A stretch of DNA of 64,000 nucleotides from Marinomonas atlantica (GCF_001639725.1 NZ_LTAW01000002.1:1-64000), one strand, 5' to 3'. Positions 9,879 through 20,025 are shown, counted from the stretch's first letter. The notes: a model not told the origin generated them from the letters alone. A program made the numbers and translations.

Positions 9879-9933
9879 TAAAAGGGTGCTTTCGACTGGT
9901 TTTAGCTTGTTTGTTGTATTTATTTTATTAAAA

Positions 9934-9948
9934 TGTAGTAAAATTACA
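9934..9948. promoter_or_regulatory. HexR operator for edd
   Basis: TGTAGTAAAATTACA fits the HexR consensus TGTARTWWWAYTACA at all positions. It lies about 50 bases before the edd start codon, a position where a repressor would block initiation. With the gap-side site it makes the 361-bp gap-edd spacer (9636-9996) a shared control region. No other gene is seen in the spacer. Confidence 0.82.
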
Positions 9949-9996
9949 TAAATTGATTTTATGTGTTTCTTATGGAATATAGACGGAGAAGAGATA

Positions 9997-11811
9997 ATGA
10001 ACCCTATTGTGGAACAAGTAACCCAAGCCATTATTGAGCGTAGTAAAGACCTACGCGCTCAATATTTAGCGGATATGAAGCAGGCTGAGTTAAAGGGTCC
10101 ACATCGCGGAGCATTATCATGTGGCAACTTAGCGCATGGGTTTGCTGCCTGCCAGCCTCAAGAAAAACAGAAGCTGAAATTGATGGACGAAGCCAATGTC
10201 GGCATTGTTTCTTCCTACAATGATATGTTGTCAGCCCACAAACCTTATGAAAGCTATCCTGATATTATTCGTAAGGCCGTTGCAGAGATGGGATCTATTA
10301 CACAGTTTGCAGGCGGTGTACCGGCTATGTGTGATGGCGTGACGCAAGGTCTTGAAGGAATGGAGCTGTCACTTTTTAGTCGCGACAATATTGCGCAAGG
10401 TGCCGCAATTGCACTTTCTCATAATATGTTTGATGCGGCACTATTTTTAGGTATTTGTGACAAAATTGTTCCTGGTTTGCTCATTGCAGCACTTCGCTTT
10501 GGCCACCTTCCTTGTTTCTTTGTGCCTGCGGGCCCAATGCCGTCAGGTATCACCAATGCTCAGAAAGCCGCGGTTCGTCAGCGCTTCGCAAAAGGAGAAG
10601 CGACTCGTGAGGAACTATTAGAGGCAGAGTCGGCGTCTTACCATAGTGCGGGTACGTGTACTTTCTATGGCACTGCAAATTCTAATCAATTATTGGTTGA
10701 AATGATGGGGTTGCAGTTGCCCGGCTCTTCCTTTGTGAACCCAGAAGATCCGATGCGTGAGGCGTTAACGCGCCATGTTGCTCAACTGGCAACGAAGACC
10801 ACGGCGTTGGGGAATGATTACCGACCTATTTATAAAGTTATTGATGAGCGTTCTATTGTAAATGCCGTCGTTGGATTGCTCGCTACTGGGGGGTCAACCA
10901 ACCACACGATGCATATTGTCGCGTTCGCTCGTGCCGCAGGTATTCTTATTAATTGGCAAGATTTTTCAGAGCTATCAAAAGTTGTGCCCCTGCTAACACG
11001 TATTTATCCAAACGGCCAAGCAGATATTAATCATTTCCAAGCGGCGGGCGGTATGGCGTTTTTAACCAAGCAACTGTTAAAAGGCGGTTTGCTGCATGAA
11101 GACGTAAATACCATCATGGGGCACGGCTTAACCCACTACACCAAAGAGCCGTTTATGGATGGTGATAATGTGGTGTGGCGTGACGGTATTGAAGTCAGCC
11201 TGGATGAAGAGGTGGTTCGTCCTATTGAAAACCCATTCAGTCAAGAAGGGGGGTTGTCGCTTTTGAAAGGCAATCTTGGTCGTGCAGTGATTAAAGTATC
11301 AGCCGTGAAAGAAGAAAATCGCATTATTGAAGCGCCCGCTGCTGTGTTTCACGATCAGAATGATTTAGTGGAAGCGATCCGCAGCGGTGAGCTAAAGCAA
11401 GATTGTGTCGCGGTTGTTCGATTCCAAGGCCCGAAAGCCCTAGGTATGCCTGAGCTACATAAGCTCACACCGTACTTAGGTAACCTTCAAGATCAGGGTT
11501 ATAAAGTAGCGCTGGTGACCGATGGTCGTATGTCGGGAGCATCGGGCAAAGTGCCAGCGGCGATACATTTAACGCCTGAGGCGTTGGCTGGCGGTGTCAT
11601 TGGTAAGATTCAAACGGGTGATTTGGTGCGATTAGATGCTATAGAAGGCACGTTAACGGTTTTAATTAGCGATGATGAGCTTGGCCATCGTGAGCAAGCA
11701 CAATGCGATTTAACCGCTTCTCATCAAGGTATGGGGCGCGAACTGTTTGCCAGTTACCGTATGTTAGTGAACGGTGCTGAACAGGGAGCATGTAGCCTGT
11801 TTCATGATTAA
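9997..11811 (+). CDS. edd: Phosphogluconate dehydratase
   Basis: Edd dehydrates 6-phosphogluconate to KDPG, the first committed Entner-Doudoroff step, using an iron-sulfur cluster (IlvD/Edd family). Family blocks include [51 protein letters not shown] and [18 protein letters not shown]. The frame opens at 9961, but the ATG at 9997 follows GGAGAAGAG and gives 604 aa against 603 in E. coli, so I chose it. It is apparently monocistronic, ending in a terminator. The partner aldolase eda is not next to it or elsewhere in this window. Confidence 0.97.
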   Translation: MNPIVEQVTQAIIERSKDLRAQYLADMKQAELKGPHRGALSCGNLAHGFAACQPQEKQKLKLMDEANVGIVSSYNDMLSAHKPYESYPDIIRKAVAEMGSITQFAGGVPAMCDGVTQGLEGMELSLFSRDNIAQGAAIALSHNMFDAALFLGICDKIVPGLLIAALRFGHLPCFFVPAGPMPSGITNAQKAAVRQRFAKGEATREELLEAESASYHSAGTCTFYGTANSNQLLVEMMGLQLPGSSFVNPEDPMREALTRHVAQLATKTTALGNDYRPIYKVIDERSIVNAVVGLLATGGSTNHTMHIVAFARAAGILINWQDFSELSKVVPLLTRIYPNGQADINHFQAAGGMAFLTKQLLKGGLLHEDVNTIMGHGLTHYTKEPFMDGDNVVWRDGIEVSLDEEVVRPIENPFSQEGGLSLLKGNLGRAVIKVSAVKEENRIIEAPAAVFHDQNDLVEAIRSGELKQDCVAVVRFQGPKALGMPELHKLTPYLGNLQDQGYKVALVTDGRMSGASGKVPAAIHLTPEALAGGVIGKIQTGDLVRLDAIEGTLTVLISDDELGHREQAQCDLTASHQGMGRELFASYRMLVNGAEQGACSLFHD

Positions 11812-11852
11812 TAGATTTCTCTGACTACTAACGTTTGTTAGTAATGGTGTTT

Positions 11853-11877
11853 AGGCCTCTTCGGAGGTCTTTTTTTT
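11853..11877 (+). terminator. Terminator of edd
   Basis: GGCCTC TTCG GAGGTC hairpin with a stable UUCG tetraloop, followed by eight T. Confidence 0.88.
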
Positions 11878-11923
11878 GACTTCAAAAAATTGAAGTCAAA
11901 AACTACCGACGTAGTTGATAGGC

Positions 11924-11957
11924 AAAAAAAAGCCGAGCACATAATACATGCTCGGCT
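11924..11957 (-). terminator. Terminator of putP
   Basis: AGCCGAGCA / TGCTCGGCT hairpin with A7 on its left (T7 on the minus strand) and T4 on its right, so it may work in both directions. A smaller inverted repeat (GACTTCAA...TTGAAGTC) lies just before it at 11878-11898. Confidence 0.87.
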
Positions 11958-11984
11958 TTTGTTGATAGTAACTCTATTAAACGT

Positions 11985-13478
11985 TTAGTCTAAAGTTTCT
12001 AGATTCTTTTCGTAAGAATCAAAAGTATCCAATACTTTTTTCTCTGGAGCTCCACTCATTAAGCTGACAACAACAATTGCCAGTGTAGAAAGAATGAAGC
12101 CTGGTACGATCTCGTAAACATCGAAAATGCCACCAGAGATTTGTTTCCAAACAACGATCGTAATACCACCGACTAAGATACCTGCTAAGGCTCCGTTACG
12201 GTTCATGTTGCGCCAGAATAAGCTAAGGATAACCGCAGGGCCAAATGCTGCGCCAAAACCTGCCCATGCATAAGATACAAGGCCTAATACAGAACTCTCA
12301 GGGTTAAAGGCTAGAATCAAGGCAATAATTGACAGAGCAACAACTCCTAAGCGACCCACATTAACAATTTGTTTCTGCGTAGCGTTAGGATTGATCCAAG
12401 ATTTGTAAAAATCTTCTGCTAAGGCTGATGATGATACAAGTAGTTGAGAATCGGCAGTACTCATGATTGCAGCCAAAATTGCTGCAAGTAAAATACCGGC
12501 AACCACTGGGCTAAATACGGCATTTACCAAGATCATAAAGATCTTCTCGCCATCGGCTAATGAGCCACCCATGTTTGTGTCAACATAGACGATACCAACT
12601 AGACCGATCAGTAAAGCACCTACCATTGAAATAGCAGTCCAACCAACAGCGATACGACGAGCTGTTGCGATGTCTTTATTTGAACGTGCTGCTTTGAAAC
12701 GAGCCAAAATATGAGGTTGGCCGAAGTAACCGAGGCCCCAAGCGACCAATGAGATGATACCAATCATACTTAAAGGCTCGCCATTAACATCATTCCATAG
12801 TGTCAATAGTTCAGGGTTTTTATCAGCAAGTGTTGTCGTAAGTGTTGACCAATCACCTTCCATGATGGCAAATGGCACGATGGCCAATGCGGCACACATC
12901 AAAAGACCTTGAACTAAATCAGTCCAAGATACAGCTAGGAAGCCACCGAATAGCGTATACGAAACAACACAAACAGTACCGATTATAACCGCCCAGCGGT
13001 AATCTAGACCAAATACAGTTTCAAATAGTTTACCGCCAGCAACAAGGCCAGAGCTGGTATAAAAAAGGAAGAACAGCAAGATAAAGAAGGCTGAAATCGT
13101 CTGAATCAGTTTAGAGTTATCTTGGAAGCGGCTAGAGAAATACTCCGGAAGTGTTAGGGTATTTGACTCAACACTATAAGTACGTAAGCGCTTTGCACAG
13201 ATTAACCAGTTCAAATAGGTACCCGCTAATAAGCCACCGGCAAGCCAAAGAGACTCCATGCCTGCAGCAAAAGCGTAGCCAGGTAAGCCTAGCAGTAACC
13301 AGCCACTCATATCAGAAGCACCCGCTGAGAGTGCCGTAGGCCAAGGACCTAATGAGCGACCGCCAAGGAAATAGTCTTCCGAACTAGATGTGCGTTTGTA
13401 TGCATATAAGCCAATACCTAGCATGACCACTAGATACGCTAGGAAGGTGAAGCTTATCGCTAAGCTATTGTCGATCAT
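11985..13478 (-). CDS. putP: Sodium/proline symporter PutP
   Basis: Inner-membrane Na+/proline symporter of the SSS family, used for proline as carbon and nitrogen source or osmoprotectant. The 497-aa protein has about 13 membrane helices, the N-terminal SSEDYFLGGRSLGPWPTALSAGASDMSGW signature region (residues ~32-60, with the Na+/proline-binding Asp-Met-Ser-Gly in helix 2) and GFLAVSWTDLVQG. Its length is typical. The ATG follows GAGGACTA. putA is not adjacent. It lies between edd and hexR but has no visible HexR box. Confidence 0.94.
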   Translation of the reverse strand: MIDNSLAISFTFLAYLVVMLGIGLYAYKRTSSSEDYFLGGRSLGPWPTALSAGASDMSGWLLLGLPGYAFAAGMESLWLAGGLLAGTYLNWLICAKRLRTYSVESNTLTLPEYFSSRFQDNSKLIQTISAFFILLFFLFYTSSGLVAGGKLFETVFGLDYRWAVIIGTVCVVSYTLFGGFLAVSWTDLVQGLLMCAALAIVPFAIMEGDWSTLTTTLADKNPELLTLWNDVNGEPLSMIGIISLVAWGLGYFGQPHILARFKAARSNKDIATARRIAVGWTAISMVGALLIGLVGIVYVDTNMGGSLADGEKIFMILVNAVFSPVVAGILLAAILAAIMSTADSQLLVSSSALAEDFYKSWINPNATQKQIVNVGRLGVVALSIIALILAFNPESSVLGLVSYAWAGFGAAFGPAVILSLFWRNMNRNGALAGILVGGITIVVWKQISGGIFDVYEIVPGFILSTLAIVVVSLMSGAPEKKVLDTFDSYEKNLETLD

Positions 13479-13773
13479 TTTTTAGTCCTCTTATTATCAT
13501 AGTCAGTGAGGCACATTGTTTGCCAAGCAAGATTGTGACCGGTAAACACAATTAACTCGCTAGGCTGCCCCGTATTTAATAATCTTTATTGTGACAAGAG
13601 TTGGCAAAGTGCCACCACTGGCCACTATTTGGCGACAAGGATGCACTTTATTAAATCTAACGGACGATTCTATGTATCAATAGGATAGGATTCTTTCAGA
13701 AAAATCCGGCAAATTATCGAAATACTACGATGTAACAATAAAGATGGTTTGAGTGCATGACTCAAAAGTAGAA
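13479..13773. other. putP upstream region
   Basis: About 295 bases with no open frame of note. It should hold the putP promoter. I see no recognised operator; TTGGCAAAGTGCCACCACTG at 13601-13620 and neighbouring TGGCCAC repeats form short imperfect inverted elements of unknown meaning. Confidence 0.4.
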
Positions 13774-13805
13774 TATGCTCTAAGCCTAGTCCGGCTTAGA
13801 GCATA
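13774..13805 (-). terminator. Strong hairpin after hexR
   Basis: Perfect 13-bp stem (TATGCTCTAAGCC / GGCTTAGAGCATA) with a six-base loop, ten bases past the hexR stop. The following minus-strand tract is only partly T-rich, so it could be a terminator or an mRNA-stabilising stem. Confidence 0.65.
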
Positions 13806-13814
13806 AGTATAGGG

Positions 13815-14675
13815 TCATTCTTGCTTTGGAAGGCGCGTATCTTGAACACTCAACTTAAGTTTGCGTAGGTGCTCATTAAACTCTGGACCACGTTTTAGCA
13901 GGACACCAGTTGCCAACGCATCGATCAGTGTTAAGTACACAATTCGCGAGCTCATTGGCGTATAGATATCCGTATCTTCTGTTTCTTCGATCGGTAACAC
14001 GATCGAGCAGTGTTCTGTTAGAGGTGATCCTGGGTTGGTTATTCCAACAACAGTCGCACCCGCTTCACGAGCCACTCGAGCGGTTTCAATCAACGGCAAT
14101 GTTCGGCCAGAAAGTGAAATCACGACCACCGCATCACCCGGGTGAGTGCCCGCTGCAGCCATGCGCTGTACAAGAATATCTGTGTACGCTACAACTGGCA
14201 TATTTAAACGGAAAAACTTATGGTGAGCATCTTTGGCAACGGGGCCTGAGGCACCTAAACCATAGAATTCAATGCGTCGTGCTTGAGCCAGTACATCAAC
14301 GACACGGCTGATCAGTGCCTCTGGTAGGAGCTCTTGAGCACGCGTTAAGTTGTTCTTTGCAGCTTCAAAGATTTTGTTGGTGATGGCGCCAGCGGCATCA
14401 TCAGGCTCAACGTTTAAGTTTACATAAGGTGTTCCTTTCGCCAAACTCTGCGCGAGCGCTACTTTGAAATCAGGAAAGCCACTACCGATCAGACTACGAC
14501 AAAAACGGTTAACCGTTGGTTCACTTACTTCGGCACGTGCGGCAAGTTTCGCAATGCTGGAGTGAATAGTCGTTTTAGGGTCGGCTAAAATGGCTTCAGC
14601 AACCTTACGTTCAGATTTACTCAACGTACTCAGTTTTTCTTGGATTCTGCGAATAATGTCTTCGTGCTTATTCAT
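13815..14675 (-). CDS. hexR: HexR, RpiR-family sugar-catabolism regulator
   Basis: HexR is a DNA-binding regulator whose effector is KDPG. It controls gap, edd, eda, zwf and pyk genes in proteobacteria. The 286-aa protein has an N-terminal RpiR HTH (residues ~1-80; LSKSERKVAEAIL and VSEPTVNRFCRS are near-identical to E. coli HexR) and a C-terminal SIS sugar-phosphate domain (~125-265; FYGLGASGPVAKDAHHKFFRL, VVVISLSGRT). Predicted operators occur at the gap-edd spacer 4-5 kb away. The ribosome site is weak. It is divergent from the kinase-like gene. Confidence 0.93.
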   Translation of the reverse strand: MNKHEDIIRRIQEKLSTLSKSERKVAEAILADPKTTIHSSIAKLAARAEVSEPTVNRFCRSLIGSGFPDFKVALAQSLAKGTPYVNLNVEPDDAAGAITNKIFEAAKNNLTRAQELLPEALISRVVDVLAQARRIEFYGLGASGPVAKDAHHKFFRLNMPVVAYTDILVQRMAAAGTHPGDAVVVISLSGRTLPLIETARVAREAGATVVGITNPGSPLTEHCSIVLPIEETEDTDIYTPMSSRIVYLTLIDALATGVLLKRGPEFNEHLRKLKLSVQDTRLPKQE

Positions 14676-14764
14676 TTATGTGCTTCAACAGTATTGTATT
14701 GACTCGAATGGTTATCAACGACATTCTGACAGCGGTTTGTTCCTCTGGCAATAAGTGATTGAAA

Positions 14765-15649
14765 ATGTGTCCACTTTCTAAGTATTTGAAACAAATGAAC
14801 TCTATCTTGCCGGAACAGGAGGGCTTGGAGGTTACTGAGTTAGATGAAGGCTTTTCCAACCACACTTATCACATCCATTGGCCTTATAACCTAGGCATTG
14901 TCGTAAGAATTTCCGCTTTGAATGACGCTGCTTTCTGTGTGAATCGTAGTGCAGAACTTGAAATATGGCAAAAAGCTGCAGAATATGGTCTGACTGCTCG
15001 AGTGCTTTGGAAAAATGAGCTTAACGTAGTCGCCAGTGAATTTTTAAACGGTAAAACCTATTCTTGGGACGTCAAACATACGACGTTGACGTTAGTGCCT
15101 ATTTGCCAAGCAATGCGTGAATTACATCGTATTGCAGCAGTGACTCATGAGTATGACGTATATTCTCTTATGGCCTCTTGGTTGGATCACATCGAGCATC
15201 ATCCTAATCATCATGAAATCAAATATTTATATCAGCAGGCTTTGGTATTCTTTGCAGCCTTAGACGCACCTGTTCGACCAGAACGGCTCAGGGTTTGCCA
15301 CAATGATCTTAATCCTAAAAACATGCTCGTAAAAGATGGCGAGGTGCGTTTAATCGACTGGGAGTGTGCAGGCATGAACGACCCGCTATTTGATTTTGCG
15401 GTATTAGTACATTCGCATCATTTGAATGATGAGCAAGCCAAACAAGCTTATCTGATTCTATTTGAAGCGAAGCTAGACGCGTATCACTCTGCAATCATCA
15501 CTCAATATCGTCAGGCCTACGTGTTAAGGGAATTAATTTGGTTGCTGTTAAAGCACCTCGTCAGTGGCACTCAAGATTTAGACTGTTTGCAGTGGTATCA
15601 TGCATTGCTAACAGACCCCGTGTTTAACCCTTACTTTACAGCAGAGTGA
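14765..15649 (+). CDS. Choline kinase/aminoglycoside phosphotransferase-like protein
   Basis: A 294-aa kinase-fold protein of the APH/choline-kinase superfamily. The catalytic loop [10 protein letters not shown] and the metal-binding [17 protein letters not shown] (C-terminal half) match LicA/choline kinase and ThiK-type thiamine kinases. The N-terminal FSNHTYHI resembles the nucleotide-binding loop of these kinases. The small-molecule substrate (choline, ethanolamine, thiamine or other) cannot be decided. ATG at 14765 is chosen over the TTG at 14759; another ATG at 14795 is possible, as no ribosome site is strong. Its stop overlaps the ung upstream region, so it is probably co-transcribed with ung. 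Confidence 0.8.
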   Translation: MCPLSKYLKQMNSILPEQEGLEVTELDEGFSNHTYHIHWPYNLGIVVRISALNDAAFCVNRSAELEIWQKAAEYGLTARVLWKNELNVVASEFLNGKTYSWDVKHTTLTLVPICQAMRELHRIAAVTHEYDVYSLMASWLDHIEHHPNHHEIKYLYQQALVFFAALDAPVRPERLRVCHNDLNPKNMLVKDGEVRLIDWECAGMNDPLFDFAVLVHSHHLNDEQAKQAYLILFEAKLDAYHSAIITQYRQAYVLRELIWLLLKHLVSGTQDLDCLQWYHALLTDPVFNPYFTAE

Positions 15650-15651
15650 CT

Positions 15652-16335
15652 ATGAACCTTGCAGCCGATTGGCAAGCTTATCTAGCAGAAGAATTTGATA
15701 AAGAATACATGCAGTCATTGCGTGACTTTTTGGTAAAAGAAAAAGAGGCCAAAAAGGTGATCTTCCCGCATTCAAGTGATTGTTTTAATGCGCTCAATGA
15801 AACTCGATTTGCAGATGTCAAAGTGGTGATTTTAGGGCAGGACCCTTACCACGGTCCGAACCAGGCGCACGGACTTTCATTCTCGGTTAAGCCAGGAGTG
15901 AAAACACCGCCCTCATTGGTCAATATCTATAAAGAATTGGAAGCAGATCTTAGTATCCCTATCGCAGATCACGGTTATTTAATCAATTGGGCGCGACAAG
16001 GGGTGTTACTGCTGAACAGTGTGTTAACCGTTGAGGCATCAAAGGCAGGTTCGCATCAGAAAAAAGGGTGGGAAACGTTTACCGATCAGATCATTCAACT
16101 GATTAACGAGCACCACCAAGGGGTTGTGTTTATGTTGTGGGGGGCTTATGCGCAAAAGAAGGGTCGCCACATTAATCGTGATAAACATCTAGTGCTAGAA
16201 AGTGTGCATCCGTCACCATTGTCTGCCTATCGTGGTTTTTTGGGGTGTGGTCATTTTTCTAAAGCAAATGATTATTTGCTTGGTATTGGTAAGGAGCCGA
16301 TAGATTGGAGCGCTCACCTGCAACCTGTGGAGTAG
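15652..16335 (+). CDS. ung: Uracil-DNA glycosylase
   Basis: Removes uracil from DNA in base-excision repair. The 227-aa protein has the family A motif GQDPYHG with the catalytic Asp64, [21 protein letters not shown] and [11 protein letters not shown] with the catalytic His near 186. The GTG at 15646 overlaps the upstream stop, but ATG at 15652 gives the better family start (E. coli is 229 aa). It lies two bases after the kinase-like gene. Confidence 0.97.
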   Translation: MNLAADWQAYLAEEFDKEYMQSLRDFLVKEKEAKKVIFPHSSDCFNALNETRFADVKVVILGQDPYHGPNQAHGLSFSVKPGVKTPPSLVNIYKELEADLSIPIADHGYLINWARQGVLLLNSVLTVEASKAGSHQKKGWETFTDQIIQLINEHHQGVVFMLWGAYAQKKGRHINRDKHLVLESVHPSPLSAYRGFLGCGHFSKANDYLLGIGKEPIDWSAHLQPVE

Positions 16336-16345
16336 GGCAAAGCTA

Positions 16346-16373
16346 AAAAGGCGCGCCGTTCCGCACGCCTTTC
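16346..16373. terminator. Bidirectional terminator between ung and ygfZ
   Basis: AAAGGCGCGC pairs with GCACGCCTTT (one mismatch) between the convergent genes, with A5 before and TTTCT after it. Confidence 0.75.
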
Positions 16374-16375
16374 TA

Positions 16376-17287
16376 TTAATGGCCTAGTACGTAAGGCAGT
16401 GGGATCAATTGCATCTCTTTGCCTTCAGATACCACACTTTTTATATCACTTTGATCGACGTTCAAAATTAACTGGGCGACGGTTACGGTACCAATTTGAG
16501 CCACATCGAATATTTCGCCTATCGTTTTGTCTTCTTCGTTAGCGACACTTGAGCCGATGGTAAGTGAGTTATCACTTACGGCTAAAGCTAAATGCTTCTT
16601 AGATTTTCCACGGTATTTCATGCGCGCGACAATTTCTTGTCCGGTATAACAACCTTTGGTAAAGCTAATGCCACCGTTGCGATGCATGTTGATCCATTGT
16701 GGCAAAATCTCTTCACGAAGACTTTCGCCAATGAGAGGGCGTGCTGCCAAGAGCCCCATTACCTGATGAGCTGCTGGGTCTTCTGCGTCCGGTAATTCTT
16801 CCATAGCGGGGGCAACCGTCAACGTTTCTTGGTAATAGGTGTTATTCAGAATTAACTGACTGCAGCCATCTTGATAAGTTGTCAAAATAGCGAGTTCGTA
16901 TTGCTCTTGTGGCGTAGTGTTATCTGTCAAAGCAAACATAGAACTGACATGGAACTGTTCACTGACATTGTTTAACTCGGTCTTAAAAAATACTGCGTAC
17001 TTTTTTAAATGAGCTAAAAGAGTGCCCAAAACATCCAGTTTTAATACCAGCTGGTAGGACTCAGGTGCCGTTTGCACGATAAAAAAGTTTGCAATAATAC
17101 GACCTTTAGGGGTACAGACAGCACCAAATGTGCTGCTCTGCTCCGACACCAGTTTCATGTCAGCGGTGGTTTGGCCTTGCAGTAACTTCGCGCTATCTGG
17201 ACCAATGACGGAAATGACACCTAGGTCAGAACGGTGACTGTAACTGGTAGCGGGAAGTATTTCACTAAGAAGCTGCTGGAGCTGCAT
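16376..17287 (-). CDS. ygfZ: Folate-dependent Fe-S protein YgfZ
   Basis: YgfZ/Caf17 proteins are tetrahydrofolate-dependent and help build or repair certain iron-sulfur clusters, as in MiaB. The 303-aa product carries the diagnostic KGCYTGQEIVARMKYRG (around residues 214-230, with the conserved Cys), and an N-terminal GcvT-like fold with LLQGQTTADM and GAVCTPKGRIIANF. E. coli YgfZ has 326 aa. In enterobacteria ygfZ neighbours sdhE-ygfX; here that pair is about 9 kb away. Confidence 0.93.
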   Translation of the reverse strand: MQLQQLLSEILPATSYSHRSDLGVISVIGPDSAKLLQGQTTADMKLVSEQSSTFGAVCTPKGRIIANFFIVQTAPESYQLVLKLDVLGTLLAHLKKYAVFFKTELNNVSEQFHVSSMFALTDNTTPQEQYELAILTTYQDGCSQLILNNTYYQETLTVAPAMEELPDAEDPAAHQVMGLLAARPLIGESLREEILPQWINMHRNGGISFTKGCYTGQEIVARMKYRGKSKKHLALAVSDNSLTIGSSVANEEDKTIGEIFDVAQIGTVTVAQLILNVDQSDIKSVVSEGKEMQLIPLPYVLGH

Positions 17288-17544
17288 AATGACCTCAAAT
17301 AAGTAAATTTAATATTACTCATAATGTGGGGTATCCCCTGCTTAATTTCAATGAGTCAAAAGCGTAAATCTGCGTACAGTGTTAGAAGCGTATGATAATT
17401 GACGCTTTTTGCCTTGTACTGATACGTAAAAAGCGGATTTCTGTGAATTGATTGACTCCCGCCTTACTTCTTTTAACACTGATGAGATAGGGCGTTTTTA
17501 GACGCCGCATAATAATAAGCACATATATTGGGTAGGTAATCATC

Positions 17545-19032
17545 ATGTTCTTAGGGTTGGATTTAGGTACATCCGGATTAAAAGGTGTGGTTATAAATGA
17601 GCAAGGGCACGTCGTGGCGCAGGCGAACCAACCTTTGAGTGTGAGTTCACGACGCGCAACATGGTCAGAACAGGCTCCTGAGGCATGGTGGCAAGCGCTT
17701 ATAAATGTGTGCTCTGCGTTGTCAGACGTTGTCGATTTAAAACAGATTCAGGCGATCGGTTTGTCAGGCCAAATGCACGGCGCAACTTTGATTGATGTGA
17801 ATGGTGCAGTATTACGCCCTTGTATTTTATGGAATGATGGCCGTAGCCAAGAGCAATGTAAGACTCTTATGGAAACGAACCCAGAGCTTATGTCACTTTC
17901 TGGTAACCTTGCCATGCCAGGCTTCACATTACCTAAAATATTATGGGTAAAAGAGAATGAACCGGAGATCTACGCGCAGATAGATAAAGTGCTGTTGCCG
18001 AAAGATTATCTCGCTTACCGATTAACGGGGGTATTTTCGAGTGACTGTTCTGATGCCGCAGGAACGTTATGGTTAAACCCACAAACACGTCAGTGGGATG
18101 AGCACTTGCTGAAGCTGACGGGGCTTTCTCTTGCTCATATGCCGAGTGTTCATGAAGGTGCTCAAATCATCGGACAGCTGTCGCCCAGTGTGGCAAGTGC
18201 CCTAGGTTTTAATGACGTTCCTGTCGTCGCGGGGGCAGGTGATAATGCCGCAGGTGCTGTCGGAATGGGGATAACCGAACCGGGCCAAGGTTTTGTTTCG
18301 TTAGGCACTTCAGGGGTCTATTTTGTCGTATCAGAGTCACACAATGCCAACCCTGAAAACACAGTGCATGCCTTTTGTCATGCTTTGCCAAATCGTTGGC
18401 ACCAAATGGGCGTAACGTTAAGTGCAGCGAATTCGCTATCTTGGTTTGCTAAGACGTTGTCGATGTCTGTTGCGGATCTGTTAGATGAACTTGAACTCTC
18501 ATCGATTCGTAAAACCTCTGTTGTTTTCTTACCTTACTTAAATGGTGAACGAACGCCAATTAACGATTCCCTTGCTTGTGGACAGTTTTTTGGTCTTCGT
18601 AGCAGTACTCGCCGAGAGGAGATGACCTTGTCGATACTTGAAGGGATTGCCTTTTCCTTGCTTGATTGTCAAAACGCTTTGGAGAGTGCGGGCAGCTCAG
18701 TGAATGAATTGTCGTTGATTGGCGGTGGCGCTCGCAGTGAATTATGGCGCAGTATCATTGCGAGTATATTGGGTAAAACCCTAACATACCGTGATGGTGG
18801 CGATGTCGGACCTGGGCTCGGCGCTGCGCGTTTAGCGCTCTTGGGTAAAAAAGAACAGGACGGTCAAGATATAGAGGCATTGATCAAGCAACACTGTCGT
18901 ATGCCTGAAGTACTGGCAACCCATTCACCTGAGCAAGATATGCAGTCCTATTATCAAGCCAAGCATGTAATTTACCAGCAGCTCTATCGCAGTACCGAAT
19001 CACTGAATACTCAGATGTCACAGTTGTGTTGA
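17545..19032 (+). CDS. xylB: Xylulokinase
   Basis: FGGY-family kinase phosphorylating D-xylulose to D-xylulose 5-phosphate. The 495-aa protein starts with FLGLDLGTSGLKG (ATP loop) and has LSGQMHGATLID, WNDGRSQEQC and VAGAGDNAAGAVGMG with the catalytic Asp (~233), then GGGARSELWR in the C-terminal ATPase half. These motifs follow E. coli XylB rather than glycerol or ribulose kinases. In this locus it would take the D-xylulose made by the arabinitol dehydrogenase. Pseudomonas mannitol/arabitol operons hold a similar xylulokinase (mtlY). It is transcribed alone, convergent to the AraC gene. Confidence 0.92.
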   Translation: MFLGLDLGTSGLKGVVINEQGHVVAQANQPLSVSSRRATWSEQAPEAWWQALINVCSALSDVVDLKQIQAIGLSGQMHGATLIDVNGAVLRPCILWNDGRSQEQCKTLMETNPELMSLSGNLAMPGFTLPKILWVKENEPEIYAQIDKVLLPKDYLAYRLTGVFSSDCSDAAGTLWLNPQTRQWDEHLLKLTGLSLAHMPSVHEGAQIIGQLSPSVASALGFNDVPVVAGAGDNAAGAVGMGITEPGQGFVSLGTSGVYFVVSESHNANPENTVHAFCHALPNRWHQMGVTLSAANSLSWFAKTLSMSVADLLDELELSSIRKTSVVFLPYLNGERTPINDSLACGQFFGLRSSTRREEMTLSILEGIAFSLLDCQNALESAGSSVNELSLIGGGARSELWRSIIASILGKTLTYRDGGDVGPGLGAARLALLGKKEQDGQDIEALIKQHCRMPEVLATHSPEQDMQSYYQAKHVIYQQLYRSTESLNTQMSQLC

Positions 19033-19049
19033 AATTTTGAATAAGAAAA

Positions 19050-19070
19050 GCCGTCATCAAGTGGACGGCC
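19050..19070 (-). terminator. Terminator of the AraC-family gene
   Basis: GGCCGTCC / GACGGC hairpin on the minus strand followed by TTTTCTTATT, between the convergent xylB and AraC-family genes. Confidence 0.7.
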
Positions 19071-19106
19071 AAAATAATCCTTATGACGAAAGTGTCAGAG
19101 AAAGGC

Positions 19107-19994
19107 TTAACCTTCAATACGCTGATAGTATTGAGTTCTAAAATCTCTCGGGGTAACCCCTTTTAGTTCGTGAAAACGGCGGTTGAAATTGGCCACATTG
19201 TTGAACCCTACCTGAAAGCAAATATTGGCAATTTGTTGATCTGTTTCGGTCAATAAATTGCAGGCTCGGCTGATGCGCATGCGGTTTACAAACTCTGTAA
19301 AACGGTTACCTGTGGCTTTTTTAAAGAAGCGCGAAAAGTGGCTATCGGACATGCCAATCAAGCTTGCGACATCTGCTAAAGTAATGTCATTGGCGTAGTT
19401 TTTGGAAACATAATCGACAACAGTATTAATCTTACGCTGTAACGTCTCGCTGGATTTCAAGTCGATTTGTACTGTTGATAATAAACGGTAACTGCGGCTT
19501 TGTGATAACTGATGCAGTAGCGGCAAGGCTAGGATAACTCGTTGAAGCCCCGATGCATCGCGTACCTTGGAGAAGGTTTCTTTTAAATAGTGGTAATCTA
19601 TATCGAAGAACTCAATGCCAGATTTTGCGCGCTGTAACATCGGCATGATCTCCGCAAGTTCAGGAAAAATTTTAGCACCGTATTCAAACGATTCATGATC
19701 AAAACGAATCACCATATCACGTAAAGGCACACTGGTGTCTCCGTCTTGGCAGATCCAATTATGCGGAAGACGAGGGCCCGTTAGAATCAACTGTCCAGGT
19801 TTGTAATTACCAATGTAATCGCCGACGAACACTTTGCCTTGGGAGGCGACTATAAAGTGCAACTCATAATCAGTGTGCGCATGCCAGCGAATTAGCTCGC
19901 TTGGGTAGCCGTGTTCTAGGTAGCGGATCGTCTCAATATCATCATCGACGAGCTCGTATTCGGGGGTGACTCTTTTTGTTGTTATGGCCGACAT
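19107..19994 (-). CDS. AraC-family regulator of the polyol locus
   Basis: A 295-aa regulator with an N-terminal cupin effector domain (residues ~30-110, IRWHAHTDYELHFIV...GQLILTGPRLPHNW) and two C-terminal AraC HTH motifs (~190-290, ITLADVASLIGMSDSHFSRFFKKATG and IANICFQVGFNNVANFNRRFHELKG). It is the size and type of Pseudomonas MtlR, the activator of mannitol/arabitol/glucitol operons. It sits between xylB and the importer-dehydrogenase operon and probably activates both in response to the polyol. Confidence 0.9.
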   Translation of the reverse strand: MSAITTKRVTPEYELVDDDIETIRYLEHGYPSELIRWHAHTDYELHFIVASQGKVFVGDYIGNYKPGQLILTGPRLPHNWICQDGDTSVPLRDMVIRFDHESFEYGAKIFPELAEIMPMLQRAKSGIEFFDIDYHYLKETFSKVRDASGLQRVILALPLLHQLSQSRSYRLLSTVQIDLKSSETLQRKINTVVDYVSKNYANDITLADVASLIGMSDSHFSRFFKKATGNRFTEFVNRMRISRACNLLTETDQQIANICFQVGFNNVANFNRRFHELKGVTPRDFRTQYYQRIEG

Positions 19995-20025
19995 AGTATT
20001 ACCTATTTATTCAAACGACACGATA

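Noticed and set aside
9843-10031. 62-codon frame on the minus strand in the gap-edd spacer
   Set aside because: It runs over the HexR sites and the edd start, is Lys/Asn/Ile-rich from AT bias, and has no ribosome site.
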